Positions 7,176 through 14,267 of a stretch of 32,634 nt of DNA are shown in pieces (position 1 is the stretch's first letter; each line of letters starts with the position of its first letter). The notes under the pieces were generated by a model. That model was not told the DNA's origin. It made no database searches and worked only from the letters and a program-made list of their open reading frames with translations. Origin of the DNA: JAFGHJ01 sp964418485 (GTDB lineage: Bacteria > Hydrothermota > UBA3072); contig CAYQMH010000020.1 in the NCBI GenBank assembly GCA_964418485.1, positions 1 to 32,634 on the forward strand, given 5' to 3'. The position numbers were made by a program, and so were the translations under genes.

Positions 7176-7895
7176 ATGCTGAATTTATTAATTTCTGTTT
7201 CGTTACTTGTCTCACCTCTCCGGTTAGAGGTCAGTTCATATCCCGGGGTAATCACCAGAGAATTATCGGTAAAGAACGGGGACGCCTACAATAAAGCCAT
7301 AGTAAACATTTATAAGGGAGATTGGAACTTAAGTAAAGAGGGAAAGATATTATATTATCCGGCGGATTCTCTTTCCAATTCCTGCTCCCCCTGGGTAACG
7401 ATAAATCCAACGGAATTCGTTCTTGCACCCGGAGAAGTAAAAGACATACGAGTCACCTTTGAAATACCTCCGGAGACCACGGGAGGATACTGGAGTGTTA
7501 TATTTTTCGAAGGAAAGCCGCCGGAAACCGAGGAATGGACTCCTCTTGTCAGACTCGCCGGCAGAGTGGGAATAACCACTTATTTAGATATTGCAGGAAC
7601 TACCGAAAAAGAAGCAGAGATAAAGAAAATGGAATTAGAGAAGAGTGGGGATTTAAAGATGGAGGTTCAAAACAACGGCAACATATGGATAAGACCGGTA
7701 GTTAAATACTGGGTTCTGCGAGGCGAAAAAGAAATATATCGAGACTCTTTAAAGTCCTCCGTTATATTACCTGAAACAGAGCGAGAGTATCAATTAACCT
7801 TCGAGGGTATCGAACCCTTAAAAGGTGATGAGATAGTTGCCAGAGTGGATTACGGCGGAGATAAAATACTCGAGGGGGTTAAAGTAATCGAATAA
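7176..7895 (+). CDS. Periplasmic two-Ig-domain chaperone-like protein (PapD/DUF916-like)
   Basis: 239 residues, starting at an ATG behind AAAGGGG. A short leader (MLNLLISVSLLVSP) precedes two predicted beta-sandwich domains, about 17-135 and 140-239. Domain 1 has the order seen in fimbrial chaperones and WxL-interacting DUF916 proteins: a strand ending in REL.VKN, a partner strand, SPWVTINPTEFVLAPGE, then IRVTFEIPP and GGYWSVIFFE. These families hold exported subunits or surface proteins by lending a beta strand. The second domain has the QNNGNIWIRP turn common to such folds. The gene sits between subunit-like and usher-like genes, 15 nt before the latter, which supports a chaperone role. The catalytic-like Arg/Lys pair of PapD cannot be assigned with certainty by eye. 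Confidence 0.6.
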   Translation: MLNLLISVSLLVSPLRLEVSSYPGVITRELSVKNGDAYNKAIVNIYKGDWNLSKEGKILYYPADSLSNSCSPWVTINPTEFVLAPGEVKDIRVTFEIPPETTGGYWSVIFFEGKPPETEEWTPLVRLAGRVGITTYLDIAGTTEKEAEIKKMELEKSGDLKMEVQNNGNIWIRPVVKYWVLRGEKEIYRDSLKSSVILPETEREYQLTFEGIEPLKGDEIVARVDYGGDKILEGVKVIE

Positions 7896-7910
7896 TTGAT
7901 AGATTAGATA

Positions 7911-9758
7911 ATGATTTTATTTTTTTTATCCTTTCAATACTATACAAATGTATACCATAATATATACAACTATGAGGAAACATCATACGCGGTGACCAAC
8001 TATCTTATCAATACCAGAGAGACCCGCTGGAATGCAGAGGTTCTACTCATGAAATATAGAGAGGATTTTGGCGTCAAGAGATTTCAATATAAGTATGATT
8101 CCATTTCTATTGGCGAATATAACAGATTTTATCACTTCATATTAGGTGATATGGATTATTTAAGGGGCCTTGAGGTTGGCTACGCCCCTCCCTGCGGAAA
8201 TTATAATTTAAATGTGAGGGTAGGCAAGATGAGAGATCTTACTGCTCGAGTCTTCCCCACATTTTATAGAAATAACTTTTTTTCAGAAATGGAGCTATTT
8301 ATTTCTAATCATAAGTTTATACTTAATACGAGATGGGATAGAGACAGAACAGCCACAATATTGGGAGATAAATTCAGCCTAAATCTAGGAACTCTTACAA
8401 TCTTGAATGATATAAATTTAGAGTATGCGGATAATCCGAAACTTGCTGTTAATGAAGAACTGATTTACAACATGGATTTATTTTCCCTTCGTTCCTTCTT
8501 GCGATATTATAGTTATGACTTTATTTCCCGAGAAGGTATAGAATATATCGGCGGAAGATTTAATTGGGGGGTAAGCCCCGCATATAAGTTTCCTATAGGT
8601 CTAAATGTTTTTTCCGGTTTCTATCAATCAGGACGCCTGGATAGACCCTTGGAAAATCAAGTTCTGGATGGTTTTTCCTACCGCTTTCCCTTTAATCTTT
8701 CTGTAAATTTTACCAACAATGTAAACTGGGGCGGCGATAGGAATAGTGGCTACCGAAATCTCTTAAGTCTTTATTATTTTCTTTATGATAAAGGAAGGCT
8801 GAGTTTTAGATATTCTAACAGTTATTACAACAGAAGCAATGAAAGCTACGAAATCCAGGGTATTATAAATCTTCCGCATTCCAACGTTTTGGAAGCGACG
8901 GTTTCCAATTCGGAAATTTATGGATGGGAGTATTCTCTGGGAGCCGTCTTGCGAATGAGTTCATCTCTTTACGGAGATTTAAGACTACGACATATGACTG
9001 AACAGGAGAGGCTAAATTATAATGCCTCCCTTTATTTTACTGGCAGCGGAGGTTTTGGGGGTAGGCTAGGCATCTCCGGTAATACTACTACCGAATCGAA
9101 GATTTATACACTTGAGCTCACTAAAAAAGGAACTATCGAGAAAGTTGGTTTTGGCTCGATAACCGGAATAGTATGGTACGATGAGAATGGTGACGGAAAG
9201 AAACAACGAGAAGAAACACCTATAAGAGATATAAAAATTATTTTAGATGGCAAGAAAAAAACCGATGTTAACAGAATAGGCGAATACAGGTTTGGTCCTA
9301 TTCCCAGAGGAGAACATACTGTAGAACTAGATATGAAAGGGGTTCCGGCTTTTTTAGGGAGGGACAGCCTGAAGAAGACGATAAAAACCGGTTTTTTAGA
9401 TTTTAAAGTGTTAAACTTTCCAATTTTCAGCCTTTCTTCAATTAAAGGAATTGTATTCTACGATGACAATCATAACTTTAAAAAAGACCCCGAGGAAAAG
9501 GGGGTTCCGAATGTTAAAGTAAGCATAATCAGAGGAGATTATTCAAGATACACCTATACAAATTTTTTCGGGGAATACTCAATTCAAAACATCATTCCCG
9601 GAGATTATACCGTGCAAGCTTCCCGTTTTCCTCCGGGTTATGACTTAAGTCCCAGAGGATTTGTTTTGTTTCTGAAATTAACCGATGGCATGAAAAAAGA
9701 GGGACTTAATTTTGGAGTCGCAAAACCTGCAAAAAATATCGATAGAAAAGAATTTTAA
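7911..9758 (+). CDS. Outer-membrane beta-barrel with two C-terminal SdrD-B-like domains, usher-like
   Basis: 615 residues. A very short leader (MILFFLSFQ) is followed by about 400 residues of alternating aromatic/polar strands (for example RFYHFILGDMDYLRGLEVGY and YGDLRLRH), typical of an outer-membrane barrel. Two Ig-like domains follow: ~415-500, starting GSITGIVWYDENGDGKKQ with a calcium-loop-like DENGDG, and ~508-605, starting SSIKGIVFYDDNHNFKKD with a degenerate loop. Both resemble SdrD-B/CarboxypepD-regulatory folds. Fimbrial ushers are also barrels that end in two periplasmic beta-sandwich domains, but they have an N-terminal subunit-binding domain not evident here. The chaperone-like gene lies 15 nt upstream and a subunit gene 17 nt downstream. 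Usher function is inference; a porin or a surface anchor is the alternative. Confidence 0.6.
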   Translation: MILFFLSFQYYTNVYHNIYNYEETSYAVTNYLINTRETRWNAEVLLMKYREDFGVKRFQYKYDSISIGEYNRFYHFILGDMDYLRGLEVGYAPPCGNYNLNVRVGKMRDLTARVFPTFYRNNFFSEMELFISNHKFILNTRWDRDRTATILGDKFSLNLGTLTILNDINLEYADNPKLAVNEELIYNMDLFSLRSFLRYYSYDFISREGIEYIGGRFNWGVSPAYKFPIGLNVFSGFYQSGRLDRPLENQVLDGFSYRFPFNLSVNFTNNVNWGGDRNSGYRNLLSLYYFLYDKGRLSFRYSNSYYNRSNESYEIQGIINLPHSNVLEATVSNSEIYGWEYSLGAVLRMSSSLYGDLRLRHMTEQERLNYNASLYFTGSGGFGGRLGISGNTTTESKIYTLELTKKGTIEKVGFGSITGIVWYDENGDGKKQREETPIRDIKIILDGKKKTDVNRIGEYRFGPIPRGEHTVELDMKGVPAFLGRDSLKKTIKTGFLDFKVLNFPIFSLSSIKGIVFYDDNHNFKKDPEEKGVPNVKVSIIRGDYSRYTYTNFFGEYSIQNIIPGDYTVQASRFPPGYDLSPRGFVLFLKLTDGMKKEGLNFGVAKPAKNIDRKEF

Positions 9759-9775
9759 AAATAGCGGAGGTTATA

Positions 9776-10333
9776 ATGAAGAAATTTTTTTATCTTTTTT
9801 TACTTATACCGATTATAGCATCGGGTGTTTCTTCGACAGGCGTAGGGGTCAGCAAGACTACCGCGAGCTTAGCAGTACCTATGGGGATAATTGATATGGT
9901 CTGGATTAATGTACAACGTAATACTATTACCTGGGATTTTAACGAGATCGACAGAAATGCAAATAATCCTCCCTTTCCTCCGGCATCTTTCCCTGCATAT
10001 TATGAACCCAGTAGACCTAATACTCGATATTATCAAAGAATAAGGTATAGAGTCAGAGGAATCCTCTGGCCCGCCGGCAATTGGGAAGTTACTATTTCCG
10101 GCGCAGGAGATCCCTCACCTGCTTGCGGTATTCCGCTTTCCGATATAGAGTATGGGGACGGGGCTGCGGGAGTCTGGTCTCCTATCAGCACTGTACCTCA
10201 AGTTATTGCAAGCGGAAGTGGTGATATAGGATGGCAAAATCTCTACCAGGACTACAGGGTCAGAATAACCGGTGATGAGACCAGCACAGGAGGTTCGACC
10301 ACAATAATAACTTATATGATACAAACACTATAA
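9776..10333 (+). CDS. Secreted fibre/pilin-like beta-sandwich subunit (paralogue 2)
   Basis: 185 residues, starting at an ATG behind GCGGAGG, 17 nt after the usher-like gene. A signal peptide with basic N-region (MKK) ends near ASGVSS. It is a clear paralogue of the protein at 6041-6589, with conserved ITWDF, NNPPFPPASFPAYYEP, PACGI, YRVRITGDET and a C-terminal TYMIQTL. One of the two cysteines of its paralogue is missing. It probably belongs to the same fibre but is co-transcribed with the assembly genes, so it may be a minor, tip or terminating subunit. No terminator hairpin is obvious after it. Confidence 0.65.
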   Translation: MKKFFYLFLLIPIIASGVSSTGVGVSKTTASLAVPMGIIDMVWINVQRNTITWDFNEIDRNANNPPFPPASFPAYYEPSRPNTRYYQRIRYRVRGILWPAGNWEVTISGAGDPSPACGIPLSDIEYGDGAAGVWSPISTVPQVIASGSGDIGWQNLYQDYRVRITGDETSTGGSTTIITYMIQTL

Positions 10334-10450
10334 TTTTTGACCGTAGATAGTGCAGAGAAATTTCATTTTATTTTTTTAAATCTGTATTCATCTCTAGTCT
10401 ATTATTCTTTTTAGTGTGTTTTTTAAATACGACTTAAAAGGGTTGCGGGG

Positions 10451-10480
10451 TTTCGTGTATTTAGTGTGTTTCGTGGTTTA
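10451..10480 (+). repeat. Dispersed intergenic repeat copy (TTCGTG... GTGTGTTTCGTGG type)
   Basis: A degenerate member of the dispersed repeat family, lying between the fibre operon and the DUF1015 operon. It reads TTTCGTGTATTTAGTGTGTT followed by TCGTGG. Confidence 0.6.
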
Positions 10481-10503
10481 TTTTTTCTCAAATCTTTACC
10501 CTG

Positions 10504-10531
10504 TTGACATATTCTTAAATACGCATAAAAT
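10504..10531 (+). promoter_or_regulatory. Sigma70-like promoter of the DUF1015 operon
   Basis: TTGACA (10504-10509), a 16-nt spacer and TAAAAT (10526-10531), followed by a leader of about 40 nt with GGAGG just before the TTG start. Confidence 0.65.
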
Positions 10532-10579
10532 ATAAAAGTTTTTAGTTTAATATATAAATATAGGTAAGAGGAGGTATTG

Positions 10580-11827
10580 TTGGCTTTATTAAAACCATTC
10601 AAAGCTTTAAGACCAAAAGTGGAGTATGCAAAGAAAGTTTCATCTCCGCCTTATGACGTTCTTTCAAGAGAAGAAGCAAAGGCACTCGCGGATAATAATC
10701 CTTTGTGCTTCCTGCACGTCGTAAACGCTGAAATCGACTTTCCTGATGATATCGACATTTACGATGATAAGGTTTATCAAAAAAGTAAGGAAAATTTTGA
10801 ATGGTTAATAAAAGGGGAACATTTTATCGAAGAGGAAACTCCTTCTTTTTACCTTTACGAGGAGGACGAAAACGGTCACAGCCAGACCGGTTTGGTATGT
10901 CTTGCTTCAGTCGATGAATATGACAGTGGAGATATTCGCACGCATGAATCTACAAGAAGCATCAGGGTAAAGGACAGAACAAAGCATATTAAAACCGTGG
11001 GAGCTCATGCAGAACCTATATTTCTTGCTTATTATGATTCGGAAAATACGGAAGAAATATACGATATTTTCAATGAAGTAAAGTTAAAAATGCCTCTTTA
11101 TAAATTCAAAACCGGAGATAATGTTTTTCACACAGTCTGGAGAATCGAAGATAACGCTACAATAAATAAAATTCAAGAAATCTTGAGTAGAGTTCCGACT
11201 CTTTATATCGCAGATGGACATCACCGCAGCGAATCGGCTTCAAATGTTCGAGCAGAAAAAAAGAAAAATAATCCCGCTCATAATGGTAGTGAGGAGTACA
11301 ATTATTTCCTCGCAGTAGTTTTTCCGCATACCGAGCTTAAGATAATGGCTTATAACAGGGTGGTAAAAGACCTTAATTCTCTTACCGAGGAAGAATTTTT
11401 CCACGAGTTGAAAAACTCTTTTACTATAGAAAATGTTGAAGGAAGATGTGAGCCCGATACTTACCATAATTTCGGTATGTATATAGATGGGAAATGGTAT
11501 CATCTCAAAGCTAAAGAGGGGACCTTTCCCACCAATGACCCGTATTACTCATTGGATGTTTCTGTACTCCAGGAAAATCTTTTCGACCCTATCTTAGGTA
11601 TAAAAAATCCTAAAGAGGATGAAAGAATAGATTTTGTCGGAGGAATAAGAGGATTGAAGGAACTCGAAACATTGGTCGATTCGGGGAAATTTAAAGTTGC
11701 TTTTTCTATGTTTCCAACTCAGATGGTCCAACTTATCAGAATATCCGATGATGGTAAAAAAATGCCTCCCAAATCCACCTGGTTCGAACCAAAATTAAAA
11801 TCAGGTTTATTTATACATAAGATATAG
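10580..11827 (+). CDS. DUF1015 (COG4198) family protein
   Basis: 415 residues, cytoplasmic, with no signal or membrane segments. Two adjacent TTG codons could start it. The second, at 10580, is chosen because GGAGG (10570-10574) then lies five bases upstream and the protein begins MALLKPFKALRP, the normal opening of this family. Other family marks are SSPPYDVLSREEA near the N-terminus and ADGHHR at residues 211-216. DUF1015 proteins are widespread in bacteria and archaea, and their biochemical role is not firmly established. The gene is first in a run of four tightly packed plus-strand genes and is followed immediately (TAG then ATG) by a DUF4015 gene. Confidence 0.85.
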   Translation: MALLKPFKALRPKVEYAKKVSSPPYDVLSREEAKALADNNPLCFLHVVNAEIDFPDDIDIYDDKVYQKSKENFEWLIKGEHFIEEETPSFYLYEEDENGHSQTGLVCLASVDEYDSGDIRTHESTRSIRVKDRTKHIKTVGAHAEPIFLAYYDSENTEEIYDIFNEVKLKMPLYKFKTGDNVFHTVWRIEDNATINKIQEILSRVPTLYIADGHHRSESASNVRAEKKKNNPAHNGSEEYNYFLAVVFPHTELKIMAYNRVVKDLNSLTEEEFFHELKNSFTIENVEGRCEPDTYHNFGMYIDGKWYHLKAKEGTFPTNDPYYSLDVSVLQENLFDPILGIKNPKEDERIDFVGGIRGLKELETLVDSGKFKVAFSMFPTQMVQLIRISDDGKKMPPKSTWFEPKLKSGLFIHKI

Positions 11828-12868
11828 ATGTTTTTTCTTATCCTTGCTTTTTCCCCGTCAGATATTCCCGTACTTCCTGAAACCCGGCCTGTTATAAGAG
11901 GCATTTACCTCGCCCCAGGAGTTTTTTATTATCAGTACGAAATAGATAGATTCTTCCAGATGGTAGATTTAGGTCTTTTAAACGCCGCAGTTCTCGATAT
12001 AAAAGACGAAAGGGGAAGAATTATTTTCTCTCTTTATGAAAAGTTTATTGAGCAAGCAAAAAAGAAAAAAGTGTATTTAATTGCCAGACAGTGTGTTTTT
12101 AAAGATGAAGCTCTTGCGCTGAAAAATGGTGGAGCCCTTGCCTTAAAGGACTTTTCGGGCGAAATATGGTTCCAGGATAAATGCGGTTACTGGGTCGATC
12201 CTTCCCTCGTCGAGGTTAGAGAATATAACAAGGAAATCACGCAGAAAGCTTTCCAGCGCGGATTCGACGAAGTGCAATTCGACTATATACGTTATCCCTC
12301 GGGAGATAAACCTTATAAAAACTGGCAGAATAAACTAAGCAATATAGTAAAATTTCTGGATATGGTAAAGGAGGCTAAACCTCCTACGAGAAAGATATCG
12401 CTTACTTTCTATGGATACACGGTATGGGCTGGTACCCTGGCAAAAGAGGGGCAAAATTTTGAGGAGATGGCAGAGAGGGTAGACGCGGTTTATCCGATGC
12501 TGTATCCCTCCCATTTCCATGATGAATTTATGCCTGACTCCACCAAGGAGTCAAGAACATATGCTTTAATCTTCAAGTCAATTAAAAAAGCCCAGGAAAG
12601 GTTACCGGAGAAAGACATTGAAATAATACCGTATCTCCAGGCTTTTACCTGGAGGAGATCGAAGCTGGGCAGAAAGTACGTTTTAAATCAGTTGAAAGGA
12701 GCCGAGGAATCCAGTTCAGATGGGTTTATATTATGGGAAGCAGGTGGAAATTACGAGTTGGGGTATGATGAGTTAATAGAGTTCGATCTTGATTTTTTTA
12801 AGAAAAAATTAATTTATCGTTTATTAGAAGTACATGACAGTCAAAGAAATAAAGAAGATTCTGGGTGA
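11828..12868 (+). CDS. DUF4015 putative glycoside hydrolase (YngK-like)
   Basis: 346 residues. The ATG directly follows the stop of the DUF1015 gene, so translation is probably coupled. A very short hydrophobic start (MFFLILAFS) suggests export. The body matches the DUF4015 TIM-barrel-like family: RGIYLAPGVF, LNAAVLDIKDERGRI (strand 1-2 region), VQFDYIRYPSG in the centre, and AVYPMLYPSHF later. Acidic residues in the DIKDE and FDYIR motifs are likely in the active-site cleft, as in related hydrolases. Substrate is unknown; cell-wall or surface polysaccharide is possible. The last 35 nt overlap the start of rsmA. Confidence 0.8.
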   Translation: MFFLILAFSPSDIPVLPETRPVIRGIYLAPGVFYYQYEIDRFFQMVDLGLLNAAVLDIKDERGRIIFSLYEKFIEQAKKKKVYLIARQCVFKDEALALKNGGALALKDFSGEIWFQDKCGYWVDPSLVEVREYNKEITQKAFQRGFDEVQFDYIRYPSGDKPYKNWQNKLSNIVKFLDMVKEAKPPTRKISLTFYGYTVWAGTLAKEGQNFEEMAERVDAVYPMLYPSHFHDEFMPDSTKESRTYALIFKSIKKAQERLPEKDIEIIPYLQAFTWRRSKLGRKYVLNQLKGAEESSSDGFILWEAGGNYELGYDELIEFDLDFFKKKLIYRLLEVHDSQRNKEDSG

Positions 12869-13604
12869 TAAATTCTTAAGTAAAACCCGGGGGCAGAATC
12901 TATTACTCGATGAAAACATTGCAAGGAAATTTACTAAACTAATTTCTTCCGCCCATGGGAAAAAAGTTCTGGAAATAGGACCGGGCCTCGGTATTATAAC
13001 AAGACATCTTGAAAACAGGGGATTCGATGTTACAGCTATAGAAATAGACTCCGATTTTTGCCATTATTTAAAAGATTTGGGCGTAAGCGTCATTTGCGGG
13101 GATTTCCTCAAAATAGAATCGAGTTTATCTTTTCCGGAGGTCGTTGTAGGAGCTCTCCCCTTCTCCGTATCCCTGCCCATTTTAAAAAAAATCAAGGACA
13201 ACAGGAATAAAATAAAAGAATGGATTTTTGTACTTCAGAAGGAAGTCGCTCAAAGATTTACATCAAAACCGGGAAGCAAATCATATTCGTCGCTTTCAAT
13301 ATTATTTAATATACTATATGATATAAAATGCGAATTTGAAATTAAACCTGAAGCATTTTTCCCGAAACCCGAGGTATTTTCAACAGTCATCAAAGGAGTA
13401 TTAAAAGATAATCCAATAATCGAAGTTGATGAAAGCTTCGAAAAATTCCTTAAGGATATTTTTCGCTTTAGAAGGAAAACACTTAAAAATAATCTTTTCG
13501 ATTATAATATTAACCGGGTTTCAATAGACTTAAAAAGAAGAGCTGAAACCCTACAAATAAATGAAACCGTTCAACTTTACCGTGAATGTAAGCATAATAA
13601 ATAA
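12834..13604 (+). CDS. rsmA: 16S rRNA adenine dimethyltransferase RsmA/KsgA, with altered NLPY motif
   Basis: 256 residues. This family uses S-adenosylmethionine to dimethylate two adjacent adenines near the 3' end of 16S rRNA. Seen here: GQNLLLD (15-30 region), motif I VLEIGPGLGIIT (45-56), the acidic AIEID (68-72), GDF (89-91), and the family C-terminal marks EVAQRF, FFPKPEV and FRFRRKTLKNNL. The catalytic motif, normally NLPY, reads ALPF at 107-110, so the Asn that positions the target amine is absent. Everything else looks intact. The start ATG overlaps the upstream gene by 35 nt and has only a weak AGAAG site, suggesting coupling. It is either a functional variant, a related methyltransferase of different specificity, or a non-catalytic assembly factor. 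Confidence 0.88.
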   Translation: MTVKEIKKILGDKFLSKTRGQNLLLDENIARKFTKLISSAHGKKVLEIGPGLGIITRHLENRGFDVTAIEIDSDFCHYLKDLGVSVICGDFLKIESSLSFPEVVVGALPFSVSLPILKKIKDNRNKIKEWIFVLQKEVAQRFTSKPGSKSYSSLSILFNILYDIKCEFEIKPEAFFPKPEVFSTVIKGVLKDNPIIEVDESFEKFLKDIFRFRRKTLKNNLFDYNINRVSIDLKRRAETLQINETVQLYRECKHNK

Positions 13605-13610
13605 AACCTA

Positions 13611-13644
13611 AACCTTCGTGCCCTGGTGTCTTTGTGGCTAAAAA
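13611..13644 (+). repeat. Dispersed repeat that supplies the start codon of the next gene
   Basis: A near-consensus copy containing TTCGTGCCCTGGTGTC then TTTGTGGCTAAA. It lies between rsmA and the DUF123 gene, and its GTG at 13634 is the only upstream start that keeps the first strand of the DUF123 domain. The same sequence recurs at 25695-25724 and 25925-25955. Confidence 0.85.
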
Positions 13645-14095
13645 TACGAAAGGAATTTACGTTCTGATACTTAAAATGGAAAAAGAAGAAAGTATTAATG
13701 TTGGAAAAATTGGGAAATTTACTTTTGAAAAAGCTTATTACGCATACGTGGGTTCAGCTATGGCTGGTATCCATCGTTTAAAAAGACATTTGAGAAACTT
13801 ACAAAAAAGAAACGTTAAGAATAAATATTGGCATATCGATTTTATAATACCATATTGCAAATTTATAGGATATTTTTTCTCAGAATGTTCCAAGGTAAGT
13901 ATAGAAGAAAATTTGGCAATCTCTCTTTCAAAAAATCTCGACTATGTTAAAGGTTTCGGGGCATCGGATTCCCGTGCTCCGTCGCATTTATTTAAAAATT
14001 TAAATCTCGAAAAGCTAAAAATCGAAGTCATAAAAGCCTTAAAACTCACTCGGGGGAAAAATTTCAAGACCAATATCGACGCTTCGAATCCCTAA
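13634..14095 (+). CDS. DUF123 (GIY-YIG nuclease-related) protein
   Basis: 153 residues, starting at GTG 13634 within a dispersed repeat. The next ATG (codon ~16) would remove the first beta strand (GIYVLIL), so GTG is preferred although no clean Shine-Dalgarno is present. The domain shows KGIYVLIL, IGKFTFEKAYYAYVGSAMAG, LKRHLR and KYWHIDFI, which match the DUF123 family. That family is found alone or fused to endonuclease III-like proteins and is related to GIY-YIG nucleases, so a nucleic-acid cutting or binding role is likely. The C-terminal 25 residues are basic. It is the last gene of the DUF1015-DUF4015-rsmA group. Confidence 0.8.
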   Translation: MAKNTKGIYVLILKMEKEESINVGKIGKFTFEKAYYAYVGSAMAGIHRLKRHLRNLQKRNVKNKYWHIDFIIPYCKFIGYFFSECSKVSIEENLAISLSKNLDYVKGFGASDSRAPSHLFKNLNLEKLKIEVIKALKLTRGKNFKTNIDASNP

Positions 14096-14148
14096 AGGAA
14101 AATAAGTATATATACTATCGGAGGATTACTTAATATTTTAGCTAACCC

Positions 14149-14176
14149 TTGACTTTCAATATTTTCTAATTATAAT
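14149..14176 (+). promoter_or_regulatory. Sigma70-like promoter of the giant C25 protease gene
   Basis: TTGACT (14149-14154), a 16-nt spacer and TATAAT (14171-14176), about 90 nt before the ATG at 14268. The leader is AT-rich and ends in AAGGAGG. Confidence 0.75.
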
Positions 14177-14267
14177 TTATAATTAGAATTGGCGAAAATT
14201 AAAATTTATTTAAAAAAACAATCTTGTAAATTTAAGCCATAAAGTGATATTAATAAGGAGGTCAATA

